Assembly: GCA_041740975.1 (NCBI GenBank)
Contig: JBGSKV010000046.1
Span: 1 to 58,369, forward strand
Length of the DNA stretch: 58,369 nt
Direction: 5' to 3'
DNA from: JBGSKV01 sp041740975
Lineage (GTDB): Bacteria > Bdellovibrionota_B > Oligoflexia > Oligoflexales > JALZUQ01
Shown here: positions 8,195-16,714 of the stretch, one piece after another
Numbering within the stretch: position 1 is the first letter of the stretch
How the letters are laid out: each line of letters begins with the position of its first letter
Program-made: the position numbers and the translations under genes
The notes under the pieces: model-generated
Databases searched by the model: none
Seen by the model: only the letters and a program-made list of their open reading frames with translations
What the model was told of the DNA's origin: nothing

Positions 8195-8794
8195 TCAATC
8201 AAAGACCAAGTCTTGATTTCGTTTCTCAGGAATCTTCGAAGTATCGAATTGTTCAATCTTAATTTTGATAACAGTCTGCGTAGAGTTAACCGTCCATGTC
8301 AGGTCGGATCGCGAGCTACTAGAATGTGTAATCGAGACTTTCTTTTCCGTTGATATACCACCGATTATTTCACTGATCGCTGAGCATTGCGCGGTGTGCG
8401 TGAGTTTTACATCCTTCGCGTCATAAGCGGTTAATACATCGTCAGAACCTTCAAACCTAGCAGTGCCGACTAGAGAACCTTTGTATTTCAGGTCATATTC
8501 GCCGCCGGTTTCATTAAGTACAAGTGAGTCCAGATCAAATTCGATAGCCGGCGACTTTTCAATTATGCCTTTGCATGGCGCAAAGATAACAGACCGAATA
8601 TAGGACAAGTCATAGGGACTATTTAAAATAGGCGATGATGGAGATCCCATGTTGTCGGGACTTTCATTGACCTTATTTTTATTGTTATTCTCAGCCGAAG
8701 GGACTTTATTGCCGTTTCCCACTTCCGTCCCAAGGCAAGCCGATAGGGTTGAAAAGAAAAAAATGGATAGTATCATTAAAGAGAAATTTTTCAT
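8195..8794 (-). CDS. GTEVGN-type lipoprotein coupled to a TIGR02147 regulator
   Basis: A 199-aa predicted lipoprotein: lipobox LSAC followed directly by LGTEVGNGN, then an Asn/Ser/Pro-rich linker and a beta-rich domain with two cysteines (FAPCKG and TAQCSA). The 'GTEVGN' sequence right after the lipid-bearing Cys recurs, to my knowledge, in lipoproteins next to TIGR02147 genes in Bdellovibrio- and Fibrobacter-type genomes; this is from memory and needs checking. The ATG immediately follows the TAA of the upstream regulator, with GAGGAG (8801-8806) inside that gene's 3' end. The two are therefore co-translated. Function is unknown. Confidence 0.8.
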   Translation of the reverse strand: MKNFSLMILSIFFFSTLSACLGTEVGNGNKVPSAENNNKNKVNESPDNMGSPSSPILNSPYDLSYIRSVIFAPCKGIIEKSPAIEFDLDSLVLNETGGEYDLKYKGSLVGTARFEGSDDVLTAYDAKDVKLTHTAQCSAISEIIGGISTEKKVSITHSSSSRSDLTWTVNSTQTVIKIKIEQFDTSKIPEKRNQDLVFD

Positions 8795-9667
8795 TTATTT
8801 CTCCTCAATATTTTTGCTGTGTGGATACAGCTGAAAGTTTAACTGGGCGATCACTTTCTTTTGGTCTTTCTCATCTAGCTGCAAAGACCATTCGTGAATA
8901 TCGCGGCGGAATTGTTTGAGCTTGGCTTTGAGCTCAGCGAGAGCTTTTTCAGGCAATTGAAATGTCAAAGCGCCGAACTCCCTCAGATCTACCGGCAAGT
9001 TATCCAGGCAAGCTTCGGCTTGGCGAAGCATTTGGCGGTGATAGTTGCGAATGGCGAGGTTGTTGATCTCGTCCGTAGTGCTGACGATGTTGTCTCTCGG
9101 CACCAAGGAATCGCTGGCGTCTCGTTCCAAAAAACCTTCTTTAATGAGAAAGTTCAAAGCGCGGTGGATGTCTTCGACACTGACATGGTCATGCAATCGG
9201 CGGGCAATCCAATACGGGTCTTCACGAAAGTCCGGCAGGCTCACCATGTCGCGAAGCACGGGATAAATCCAGTGGCTAAGGTAAGTGTGTGTATGGAGAT
9301 GAAGTTCGCGGCGCTTGGCGTGGGGCAATAGTTCTTTGAGTCGCTTTAAGTAGGCGTCTTTTTCCAAGTCGTTATCAGCTTGGTTCATCTGAACTAGGTT
9401 GCGAAAATATTCGGCTTGATTGCCATTCAAGTTTAAGGCTTTTATAAATTTTTCGAGGGCTTGAAGGCTCAAATTTCGTTGACCTTCCGTCACCAGCTTT
9501 AAAAAGTTGGGAGAGGTGAAGCCGGCTGATTTGGCGAATGATCGGTAGCTGTAACCACGCTCGCTATTTTTGCGAAACTGGTAGTACTCAAGTAAAAAAA
9601 TCCGGTAATCCATAAAGCTGTAAACGCTCGGTGCATCATCCGGAATGTGTTTTGCGGTATCGGCCAT
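8795..9667 (-). CDS. TIGR02147-family protein (putative regulator)
   Basis: A 290-aa cytoplasmic protein with the TIGR02147 pattern: an N-terminal block resembling SVYSFMDYRIFLLEYY and SYRSFAKSAGFTSPNFLK (a helix-turn-helix-like element near residues 40-75), then the RELHLHTHTYLSHWIYPVLR segment and a winged-helix-like region around VSVEDIHRALNFLIKEGFLERD (residues 163-184), with a helical C-terminus. The family is known mainly from Fibrobacter and Bdellovibrionota, where many paralogues occur; a DNA-binding or regulatory role is suspected, not shown. It is first in a two-gene unit with a lipoprotein. Confidence 0.85.
   Translation of the reverse strand: MADTAKHIPDDAPSVYSFMDYRIFLLEYYQFRKNSERGYSYRSFAKSAGFTSPNFLKLVTEGQRNLSLQALEKFIKALNLNGNQAEYFRNLVQMNQADNDLEKDAYLKRLKELLPHAKRRELHLHTHTYLSHWIYPVLRDMVSLPDFREDPYWIARRLHDHVSVEDIHRALNFLIKEGFLERDASDSLVPRDNIVSTTDEINNLAIRNYHRQMLRQAEACLDNLPVDLREFGALTFQLPEKALAELKAKLKQFRRDIHEWSLQLDEKDQKKVIAQLNFQLYPHSKNIEEK
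8801..8806 (-). promoter_or_regulatory. Ribosome-binding site inside the TIGR02147 gene
   Basis: GAGGAG on the minus strand lies within the last codons of the TIGR02147 gene, 6 nt before the ATG of the lipoprotein gene. The regulator's TAA directly abuts that ATG, an arrangement typical of translational coupling. Confidence 0.75.
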
Positions 9668-9916
9668 AATAAAATCGAATTCCTCACGTGATAGGTATGT
9701 ATTCGGAATTCTGGTGGGTGCGCTTGAGGAAAGCTTTCAACCCGCTGATAAGATGAACAAATAGTGGGCGATCTGTATTCTCGTTCGCCTTGGGACTTTT
9801 AGAATACATGAAAAATCAGGAGGTTAAGCGTTTTGCCTAGGTGCGACTGTGAAATTATGCTTTAAGACCAGTCTCTTAGCTTTAAGAAATCGCCCTGCGA
9901 GTGGTGGATAAAACGA

Positions 9917-11149
9917 ATGCGTTGGTTATTCCTTTCTATTTATTTGGTCACCTTAATATGGACGCAACCGGCGGCTGCCAGTCCCGAACCCTGCAAGAAT
10001 ACATTTGAGCAATCAGTCCCAAAACCAATGGATGAGGTTGCCCGCTCTTTGAGAATGGGCAGTCCGGTTGGGCTGAGAGATTTGAATTTGCCGGCACCCG
10101 ACAGCGAGCGTCATGAAAAAGACTACCGCTGGCTGCTTCGTGGTAATGCCGACGAAATAGCTCGCGCCTTACTTAGTGCCGAAAAAGATGTGTTGAATTT
10201 GCCATTTTTCGATTTCGCTGAAGTAGAAGAGCGAAGTTATGAGTTGCAGAACATCCTGGCGAATGGACTGTCAGTTGAAGCCACATTAGATTCCGACGAT
10301 GCAAATTATGAATTTTCTCTCGAGGTGGAGCCTCCGGTTGAGCGCGAGAAACCAAGTCGGGGCAGGTTGCCTTTTGACGTTATCATTGATGATCACATCA
10401 CTTTAACCGTCCATCCACTTACAAATGATAGTTTTTTGGTAATCCATGGCATCACAGCCGACGAAATGCGTCAGATAAGCGGACTCTTGGGTGTCTATCC
10501 GAAACCGAGTGCGCGAATAGTTTATCCTTTCCTGAAAGATCAAGCGCTTGATCGCTTGTTTCTGGCACAACATGAACTTGCTAGGGAAATTGGCGCCACC
10601 CCCAATGATCTTCAAACGATAGACGCCCTAAAGAGCCACTTAGAAGCGCAGATTCTTTCGCGCGCAATGGAGAGGATTTTTAGGAAATACTTTTTGCGCG
10701 CTTTACCAGAGTCCGACCTCCGGGTTTTTGCGGAAAAGGTACACTTGTATCTCGAAAGCTATAAGAACGATTCGATTTTTGAGAATCAGCGAGACCTTCT
10801 CTTGCTTATTGACCTTGTTCCGGGAAGTTTAGAAATCAAATCCCAATTTAGAGAGTTTGTAAAAACTCATTGGCCTATCATTGCCAAAAGCGAACCTGAA
10901 GGTGTGCGTACAGAATTGAAGATGAGTTATGAACTTAACTTAGACGGAACGAACGTCATTGTCACAGGCAGAGTTGTAGGTGAAGTCAGGTTGGCCATAC
11001 AAAGCGACGATTTACTTCTAACGAATACCTTCGTAGAGAATCCGAAACAACTCAATATTCGATTAAGTCCGTCTATTAGGCCAAACTCAGCGGTCGATGA
11101 ATGTACTATGGATCGGATTCTGCAAAGATTTGTGGGTATCATTCTTTAG
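9917..11149 (+). CDS. Exported protein of unknown function
   Basis: A 410-aa protein with an N-terminal signal peptide (about residues 1-22, cleavage near PAAA-S). The mature protein is highly charged: a helical first third, a beta-rich middle (about 110-200), a helical region (about 215-320) and a beta-rich end containing ELKMSYELNLDGTNVIVTGRVVG. Two cysteines only (near residues 26 and 399) could tie the termini together. I recognise no family. A strong hairpin follows at 11171-11201. No convincing ribosome site precedes the ATG; the start rests on the signal peptide. Confidence 0.75.
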   Translation: MRWLFLSIYLVTLIWTQPAAASPEPCKNTFEQSVPKPMDEVARSLRMGSPVGLRDLNLPAPDSERHEKDYRWLLRGNADEIARALLSAEKDVLNLPFFDFAEVEERSYELQNILANGLSVEATLDSDDANYEFSLEVEPPVEREKPSRGRLPFDVIIDDHITLTVHPLTNDSFLVIHGITADEMRQISGLLGVYPKPSARIVYPFLKDQALDRLFLAQHELAREIGATPNDLQTIDALKSHLEAQILSRAMERIFRKYFLRALPESDLRVFAEKVHLYLESYKNDSIFENQRDLLLLIDLVPGSLEIKSQFREFVKTHWPIIAKSEPEGVRTELKMSYELNLDGTNVIVTGRVVGEVRLAIQSDDLLLTNTFVENPKQLNIRLSPSIRPNSAVDECTMDRILQRFVGIIL

Positions 11150-11170
11150 TTTTTAGGTGACCGAGACATG

Positions 11171-11201
11171 GGTATCCTTCACATCTAGTGCGAAGGATAC
11201 C
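11171..11201. terminator. Bidirectional hairpin between convergent genes
   Basis: A perfect 10-bp stem (GGTATCCTTC / GAAGGATACC) with an 11-nt loop lies between the stop at 11149 (+) and the stop at 11227 (-). A short T-run (CGCTTTT) follows on the plus strand. Position and symmetry fit a shared terminator. Confidence 0.75.
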
Positions 11202-11226
11202 GATCGCTTTTGGATGAAGTGATAAA

Positions 11227-11838
11227 TTATTCGTCGTATTCCATGACTTTGTGTAGCGGACATGATTGATGAATGACAGAGTCATAAATCTCATTCATAC
11301 CACTCCACGTCGCAGGAACTTGGAACTGAACGCTGTAGTCACATTCGCCGGTGTATGCACCATTGATGTTTTTATAAAGTTTTATCTCGAATCGATAGGG
11401 ATGCGTGTACGTCGTCGAGCTGCTGCGGCGATTGTGATACTTGGTAACTTTCGTCGTCTTTGTCTGGCTCCTTGCGTAGACATCAATTTGTTTCGTCGAT
11501 CGCGCAGGGTCAAGTGTGAACTTCTGTCTAGCCTGGATGAGGCCGGCAGGTGGCGAGTAAAACCAGTTTTCTCCCGGAACTAGGATCGATACGACTAAAG
11601 CCTTTTCGGACTCTAAAAAAGCATGGGTTTTGAGTCGCAGGTACTTTTGGCTGGTGAGGGCTTCCCACGGAACAACGACAACTTGCCTGTAAGTCTCTTG
11701 GACGCTTGGTAGAGTGTCGCTAAAATTCTGCTCCTTGTGAGGCGGTTTTACGGGCGAGTTTTGAACGACGGATTCGTCAGACCCGCAGGCTGTTAAAAGG
11801 CTTAGAAAAAGGAACATGGCGGAAACAACGTTCGTCAT
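11227..11838 (-). CDS. Predicted lipoprotein, unknown
   Basis: A 203-aa protein with a lipoprotein signal ending LLTAC (lipidated C18), then a Ser/Pro/Lys linker and a beta-rich domain. The middle contains a basic, Ser/Thr-rich stretch (TKTTKVTKYHNRRSSSTTY) followed by a C-terminal part with two cysteines (GECDYSV and QSCPLHK). No family is recognised. It is transcribed towards the bidirectional hairpin and appears monocistronic. Confidence 0.75.
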   Translation of the reverse strand: MTNVVSAMFLFLSLLTACGSDESVVQNSPVKPPHKEQNFSDTLPSVQETYRQVVVVPWEALTSQKYLRLKTHAFLESEKALVVSILVPGENWFYSPPAGLIQARQKFTLDPARSTKQIDVYARSQTKTTKVTKYHNRRSSSTTYTHPYRFEIKLYKNINGAYTGECDYSVQFQVPATWSGMNEIYDSVIHQSCPLHKVMEYDE

Positions 11839-12302
11839 ACAAACCTCAATCCTGTCGGCCCAATGCCAGACACCCCAGCGGGGCTTTAAAAAAATTAATA
11901 ATCATTCGATTGCTATAACCGCTTCTACTGACATTTTTGATCGATGGCAAGTGGCAACATGGTTAAAAAACCGTAAATTCTTAATGAAACGTTTAAAAAG
12001 TGATTAAAATATGGGAAAAAAATTTATCCTGCTTATTCTGGGAGCCTTGGTGGCCAATTGTTTCAAAGCTAGATTCATTGCATTTTTTAGTAGCCCAAGT
12101 TTTGAGCGTGCAAGAGAGCCAATCTTGGAGTCCATACACCATTGCTGCGAAATACACCCAATAGGCGCTTTTCATAGGGACGCGATAGGTGCACCAAAAG
12201 CAAAGTACATTCAGCAGCTTATATGAATTTTTCAATATTAGGAGACATACAGCCGATAGCCTGGAAAGGTCATTTCTCGTCTATTTACGGTCGGAGTCGG
12301 TT
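11839..12302. other. Intergenic region without a convincing gene
   Basis: This 464-nt stretch is AT-rich between about 11880 and 12020 and probably holds the divergent promoters of the flanking lipoprotein genes. Two short open frames overlap here on opposite strands (12011-12226 plus, 11993-12235 minus); neither has a ribosome site or a recognisable product, so neither is called. Confidence 0.5.
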
Positions 12303-13880
12303 TTGGTTCTTCGTATACATAAGTTCGCAAGTCTATCATTAGCTATGACTCTCGCTATGGCTTGTGGCAAACCAAAAGCTCTCGAACTCGATGAGGACTC
12401 GGGCCTTAGCAACAATCAAGAATGCGATGCGGAAGGTAAGAACTGCATTGGTATTGGTACAATTGGTGATGCGACCTTAACTTGTCAATTGATTGCTTCA
12501 TCTGGAAAAGTAAACAAAGGTCAATCGGTCACGTTGACAATTTCGACGTCGGCCCCGCTTACGGCGGCAGAAATTAATAGTTTTACAATTTCGGACGTCA
12601 AAGTGCCGAAGTTGAGTTTATCGCCGCAGTCGACCACAAACTATGATGCAAAGATTACATCGGCAACGGGTACCACGGCGACTTGTTCCGTGCGGGTCGA
12701 AGTGGTGGAATCCAATGGTAATCCTATCCCGATGTGTACACTATCGGCGCCGAAAACAACGATTAACGAAGGTGAAAGTATAAGAATTTCTATGGTTGCC
12801 TCAAATGCAACCTCTGGTTCGTTGCAAGATGTCACTATGACGGGAACTACTACAGAAAAAACGGTTTCGCCAACAAGCGACACTTCTTATGAAGGAAAAG
12901 TTGCCGGTCCGGGTGGCAATAACACCTGTAACATTGCTATTTTGGTCATTCCAAAAGTAGTTGGTCCGAGAATCATGCCAACTTGTTCTTTGACGGCTTC
13001 GAAAGCAAGTATCCAACGCGGGCAAAGTGTCACATTGACTATGGCTTCAAGCAACGCCACATCAGCGACCTTGGATAAAGCGACGGCGTCCACAGGATCA
13101 TTTATCAAATCGTTTAGTCCGACAGAAACGAAAACATTTTTGGGAACCGTTAACAATGCTGACGGCAATGGTCAGTGCGACGTTACAGTCGAAGTGACGG
13201 ATCCGCCTGTGGCCGCTCCAACCTGTACGATTTCCGTTTCACCTAAAGTGGGGCTGCCAGGTACAAACGTCAACGTAACGTATACGAGTAAGAACGCGAC
13301 AAGCGCTATTTTGAATGGTTCGTTCGCTCAGATCGGTTCGGGGTCGGCTGGGTTTACGGCAAACAGTACGACGAACTACACATATACAGTAACAAACTCG
13401 GCGGGAGTCTCTACAACCTGCGTAGATACCGTTGAGATTGGATCGGCTCCGACTTGTACGATGACGGCGAGTTCGACGCTTGTCAATTCTGGAACCTATG
13501 TTTCGGTTGGTATCTCTCCAACCAATGCAACGGAAATCAGTATCAACGGTTCTGCGTTATCCTTGTCAAGTCCAGCGAGGAATATTTTAGTGACGAGTAA
13601 AACAACATTTGTTGGCACGGCGAAGAATAAATATGGCTCGGCAAATTGTTCGAACTCACCAGTTGTAAACGTCATTTTGCAGGCAAAAATGTGCCAGGCG
13701 AACGCGACCAATACCCCATGTTTATGCGGTGCTGGTCAGGTGCGAAGATCTGCAACATTTGTTGCCCCTAGTTCGGCCTGTAGGATGGAAGCATACTCCT
13801 CGACCGGTATTCAGTGCATTTTTCAATCCTATGCTGGCTTACCATGCAATGGCTGCTATTTGGTTTGCCAGACTCAGTAA
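12303..13880 (+). CDS. Lipoprotein with five Ig-like repeats and a Cys-rich tail
   Basis: Starting at the TTG at 12303 (GGAG 6 nt upstream) the protein is 525 aa with a lipobox ending LAMAC (lipidated C21). A more upstream ATG at 12189 would bury the signal peptide. Five tandem repeats of about 75-80 residues follow, each opening with CxLxAS/CTxS-like sequence, a G-Q/E-S-V-T/I-L step, a (S/T)NAT or similar segment, and closing with a second Cys before V-x-V. This is the usual pattern of bacterial Ig-like domains with an internal disulfide. The final ~60 residues are cysteine-rich (about nine Cys, in PCLCGAG and CNGCYLVC). Probably surface-exposed and adhesive; this is inferred. Confidence 0.78.
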   Translation: MVLRIHKFASLSLAMTLAMACGKPKALELDEDSGLSNNQECDAEGKNCIGIGTIGDATLTCQLIASSGKVNKGQSVTLTISTSAPLTAAEINSFTISDVKVPKLSLSPQSTTNYDAKITSATGTTATCSVRVEVVESNGNPIPMCTLSAPKTTINEGESIRISMVASNATSGSLQDVTMTGTTTEKTVSPTSDTSYEGKVAGPGGNNTCNIAILVIPKVVGPRIMPTCSLTASKASIQRGQSVTLTMASSNATSATLDKATASTGSFIKSFSPTETKTFLGTVNNADGNGQCDVTVEVTDPPVAAPTCTISVSPKVGLPGTNVNVTYTSKNATSAILNGSFAQIGSGSAGFTANSTTNYTYTVTNSAGVSTTCVDTVEIGSAPTCTMTASSTLVNSGTYVSVGISPTNATEISINGSALSLSSPARNILVTSKTTFVGTAKNKYGSANCSNSPVVNVILQAKMCQANATNTPCLCGAGQVRRSATFVAPSSACRMEAYSSTGIQCIFQSYAGLPCNGCYLVCQTQ

Positions 13881-13964
13881 AACCTCTAAGTTATAAAATT
13901 TTGCGTTTCCAGGCGCTCGTGGTTGTAATACCATCATTGATTAAGTTTAATCATGGTGGGGATT

Positions 13965-15017
13965 ATGAATCATCTATTGCGAAGTATGCTTTTGTCGATT
14001 GTGATCTGCGGGACTGGATTTTCTTTTTGCGCCCAGGCCGAAGAAGTGGTTGGTTATACTTTTGGGGAAAATTCGCAAGAATTTACCTATCCATCCGAAT
14101 TTAAACTTAGTCGAAATGACATGAAGCCGAGGAATGTTTTTTTTCCGGCCTTAGCTTCTTTGGTTCTTCCGGGCTTCGACCAGTACTGGGAACGCCAAAT
14201 CCCTTACGCAGTTGGCTACTCGGGCGTTGCGGTAACAGGCTATGGCATTCTTTCGCACTATGCGGAGAAACTGCGCTTAGCCAGTGACGATCGGGAGATT
14301 GAGCTGGACTCTTTGGACAACGATGCGCGGATGGCCATGTTTGGCGGTTTGATTGCACAAGGTGCTGGTGGTATGAGTGCATACCACTCCTTTCGAACGG
14401 CAGCGATTTCGCATCAAAGGCTGACGGGCAAGTATTCGTTTCTGAAAGAACACGATAGCATTGGCGATATTTTCGCTGCGCCGTTCAAGTTCGGTTTCTT
14501 GGCAAGGGCGACGACTTATGTGCCGCTCCTGGTCGGCCTAAGTTTGAACGTATTGATTTATGACGAACTCACAAACAATCAAGCGGATGAACATGATACG
14601 CGCTCGCTGGAGCCAGCCGATTACTTCTTTTTAAGCGCATTTTCTTACAATGCGGGCACACACGAAGAAGCCGTTTTTCGCGGTTGGTTGTTTCCGATGT
14701 TTCATGAAATGGGCTTAAATAAACATTTGGCAAACGTTGTCCAAGCTGGGCTCTTCGCGGCGCTGCATATCAGTGATCAAAATAAAGTTCCTGTCGTGCA
14801 GTTTGCAAGTGGACTGTTGGATGGTTACATCACCATTCGAAATGGCTGGTCAATTCAGGAAGCCGTGTTTGGTCACGTCTGGTGGAACGTCATGGCTTTT
14901 TCGACTGGCTACATGGTCACAGAAAAGATGCTGCAAAGTAATCCGCAAAAAGTAAAAAGACTTTTCGGTGAGAAACCGGTGGAGTTGTGGTTGCCACTTG
15001 TTCAGATGAGTTTTTAA
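13965..15017 (+). CDS. CPBP-family intramembrane metalloprotease
   Basis: A 350-aa membrane protein of the CAAX protease/bacteriocin-processing (Abi) family. The three family motifs are present: EExxxR at E234-E235...R239 (HEEAVFRG), FxxxH at H268 (FAALHI) and HxxxN at H304...N308 (GHVWWN). An N-terminal signal-like segment precedes a periplasmic-looking stretch of about 35 residues before the membrane core. The start at 13965 (MNHLLRS) is preferred, with GGTGG upstream; another ATG lies at 13953. Family members process membrane-anchored substrates or confer bacteriocin immunity. No bacteriocin genes are nearby, so the role is open. Confidence 0.83.
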   Translation: MNHLLRSMLLSIVICGTGFSFCAQAEEVVGYTFGENSQEFTYPSEFKLSRNDMKPRNVFFPALASLVLPGFDQYWERQIPYAVGYSGVAVTGYGILSHYAEKLRLASDDREIELDSLDNDARMAMFGGLIAQGAGGMSAYHSFRTAAISHQRLTGKYSFLKEHDSIGDIFAAPFKFGFLARATTYVPLLVGLSLNVLIYDELTNNQADEHDTRSLEPADYFFLSAFSYNAGTHEEAVFRGWLFPMFHEMGLNKHLANVVQAGLFAALHISDQNKVPVVQFASGLLDGYITIRNGWSIQEAVFGHVWWNVMAFSTGYMVTEKMLQSNPQKVKRLFGEKPVELWLPLVQMSF

Positions 15018-15086
15018 CGTCATCCTGAGCGATGTCTCCCTCGCCGGCTTTCTCCCTCACTGGTTCGGTAGACACGAGACACTGAG

Positions 15087-15100
15087 CTGCACCGGCGCAG
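15087..15100. repeat. Palindrome copy 1 (one mismatch)
   Basis: CTGCACCGGCGCAG, one base off the perfect palindrome CTGCACCGGTGCAG, followed by ATG as in copies 3 (minus strand) and 4. It sits about 10 nt beyond the stop of the HNH pseudogene. Confidence 0.7.
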
Positions 15101-15293
15101 ATGGACGCATCACTGTGTCCATGTATGCATGAACTCGTTTCCTAAGACCTGGGCCGCTGCAAGTCGATTATGTGCTGGGCACATCAACCTTAAGTTATTT
15201 GCCGAGTGCTCCCCTCCAAAACACCACATCGTCTTATGATCCACCTGAAGATTTGCCGTCTCTCGACATTGCCGTCCATTTGCGCTTGAGTAA

Positions 15294-15307
15294 CTGCACC
15301 GGTGCGG
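15294..15307. repeat. Palindrome copy 2 (one mismatch)
   Basis: CTGCACCGGTGCGG within the HNH coding remnant. It carries the core GCACCGGTGC intact and one changed base in the right arm. Confidence 0.65.
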
Positions 15308-15399
15308 TTGAGTTTGATAAACTTGGTGACGAACAACTGCGGGAACATAGCGTGATCGCGGGTTGGCCGGTTTTTTATCGTTACGTACCTGGACTTCAT

Positions 15400-15413
15400 C
15401 TGCACCGGTGCAG
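15400..15413. repeat. Palindrome copy 3 (perfect)
   Basis: CTGCACCGGTGCAG, perfect 14-bp palindrome, inside the HNH coding remnant. On the minus strand it is followed by ATG, like copies 1 and 4 on the plus strand. Confidence 0.75.
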
Positions 15414-15891
15414 GTGGTAGGCTGTGTCAATTTTTTCTGCTGGCAATACTTGGCGCGTTCGGCCTTGCGAACTGGGTCTTTCTTATCTAGAAGAGCTTCT
15501 AATGCTTGTAGGATGGCCATTTCTCTGGTGACCCTCTCATTTCCTTTCTGTAAAAGCCCCTGCACTCTTTCCAATTTTTCAACCACATCTAATGGTAAGC
15601 GCAGTGTGATCTCCACTTTTGGTTCCGCGTCACGAATGGATCCATCGCCTTTGGAAAGAGGCTTATGACATTGGCTGCCTGCGACAACCGCCAGGCCCGG
15701 TCCTCAGAAATCTCCAAGCACTCTACGCAGAAACTTGCCAAGTTAGGAAAACCCATCAGTACATGGAGTTTTCGCTGTTTGATTTCTCGCAAGTGGCTAA
15801 GTAAAAGCACCTCTTTTTTCTTTATCTCGTTCGCTAGATTTTTTGCCGAAGAGACCAATGCTTCGTTCGAAATAACTTCGAAATTTTCCAT

Positions 15892-16199
15892 GTTTTCTCC
15901 TTTGTGACAGGAGAGACCATAGCATGGGTTTTTAAACCTAAGTTTTTTACTTAAGTTTATCCGCCTGAGATAACGGTCCTCAGCGCGCAAACGCTGCGAG
16001 TCGTAATGCAAAATGAAAATTTTAAGAAAAGTTTTAGAAAAAAAGAAAATGTCTTTCTGAGTTTAATTTTGAAGTCGAAAAAACCTGTCAACACAAAAAT
16101 TCATATTTAAAAGAAACATCGAATGACATGACTTGCCGAAACTGCACCGGTGCAGATGTCTATAATAACCTCGACGATAACTGTCAACTTTTCGTTAGT
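15892..16199. other. AT-rich upstream region of the HNH remnant
   Basis: This 308-nt stretch is strongly A/T-rich (about 16010-16120) and holds the fourth palindrome copy. It probably contains the former promoter of the HNH gene. No gene is seen. Confidence 0.5.
16142..16155. repeat. Palindrome copy 4 (perfect)
   Basis: CTGCACCGGTGCAG followed by ATG. With copy 1 it makes a direct repeat of 17 nt (16 identical) that brackets the HNH remnant. Confidence 0.75.
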
Positions 16200-16688
16200 C
16201 TATAGAAAGATTTCCATCAACGAACAGTCCATGTAGCGTCCATGCAATTTGCGAAAATTTTTTATGTATCCGTATTCTTTGAACCCAAATTTTTTATAAA
16301 GAGCAATCGCCGCAGGATTGGCGACAGAAACGGTGAGTTCGACTTTTTCAAGCCCGGAGATCTTGGCGTGCTCCAAGGCTGATTCTAAAAGTTTGGTTCC
16401 CAAACCTCTTCCGCGATATGCTTTCAGAACTCCCATACCGAGAGTTCCGCGATGAGCGAGTCGCTCATTCTGGCCTGGCATAATATCGGCCCACCCAACG
16501 ACTCGGCTGTTATGGATGGCAAAGTAGCTTGGGTTATTCTTTTTGATTAAAGCAACTTGATAGGCAAGAATACTTTCATAGGGACCCGCCGTCACGCGTT
16601 CCAAATGAACTTCTTCACGGGCGACGGCGTCCAAAGTTTCATAAAAGCTAGGGATGTCATGTTGCGCAGCGTAAACGATTTCGATCAT
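16200..16688 (-). CDS. GNAT-family N-acetyltransferase
   Basis: A 162-aa protein with the GNAT fold: an N-terminal strand and helix, the central VVGWADIMPG strand, motif A with the acetyl-CoA loop YRGRGLGTKLL (R/QxxGxG) near residues 91-101, and motif B ANPAAIALYKKFGFKEYG near the C-terminus. Its layout resembles RimI/PhnO-like enzymes that acetylate small amines or protein N-termini; the substrate cannot be read from the sequence. It is separated by 26 nt from the upstream TPR-redoxin gene on the same strand, so co-transcription is likely. Confidence 0.88.
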   Translation of the reverse strand: MIEIVYAAQHDIPSFYETLDAVAREEVHLERVTAGPYESILAYQVALIKKNNPSYFAIHNSRVVGWADIMPGQNERLAHRGTLGMGVLKAYRGRGLGTKLLESALEHAKISGLEKVELTVSVANPAAIALYKKFGFKEYGYIKNFRKLHGRYMDCSLMEIFL

Positions 16689-16714
16689 ACAGAACTCTTA
16701 AAATCTCTTTTCCA

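Larger units (their letters stand above)
15110..15891 (-). pseudogene. HNH endonuclease, disrupted
   Basis: Two adjacent frames together make an HNH endonuclease of a type common in Bdellovibrionota. The N-terminal part starts at 15891 (MENFEVIS, with AAGGAG upstream) and shows the family helix region LLSHLREIKQRKLHVLMGFPNL, ending near KAMDPF. The C-terminal part, in another frame (15616 to 15110), has the VEITLRLPLDVVEKLERVQGLL block and the HNH nuclease module: CSYSSANGRQC, VDHKTMWCFGGEHSANNLRLMCPAHN. Besides the frameshift near 15610-15650, the segment that normally joins these parts (around 80-100 residues in full-length relatives, as I recall them) is missing, so a deletion plus frameshift has inactivated the gene. 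Confidence 0.75.

Noticed and set aside
7991..8353. 120-codon plus-strand frame between two lipoprotein genes
   Set aside because: Mostly antisense to the GTEVGN lipoprotein gene and has no ribosome site.
12011..12226. Short plus-strand open frame with a hydrophobic start
   Set aside because: No ribosome site, weak lipobox-like end (VANC), and overlaps an opposite frame of equal weakness.
11993..12235. Short minus-strand open frame
   Set aside because: No ribosome site or recognisable product; overlaps the plus-strand frame above.
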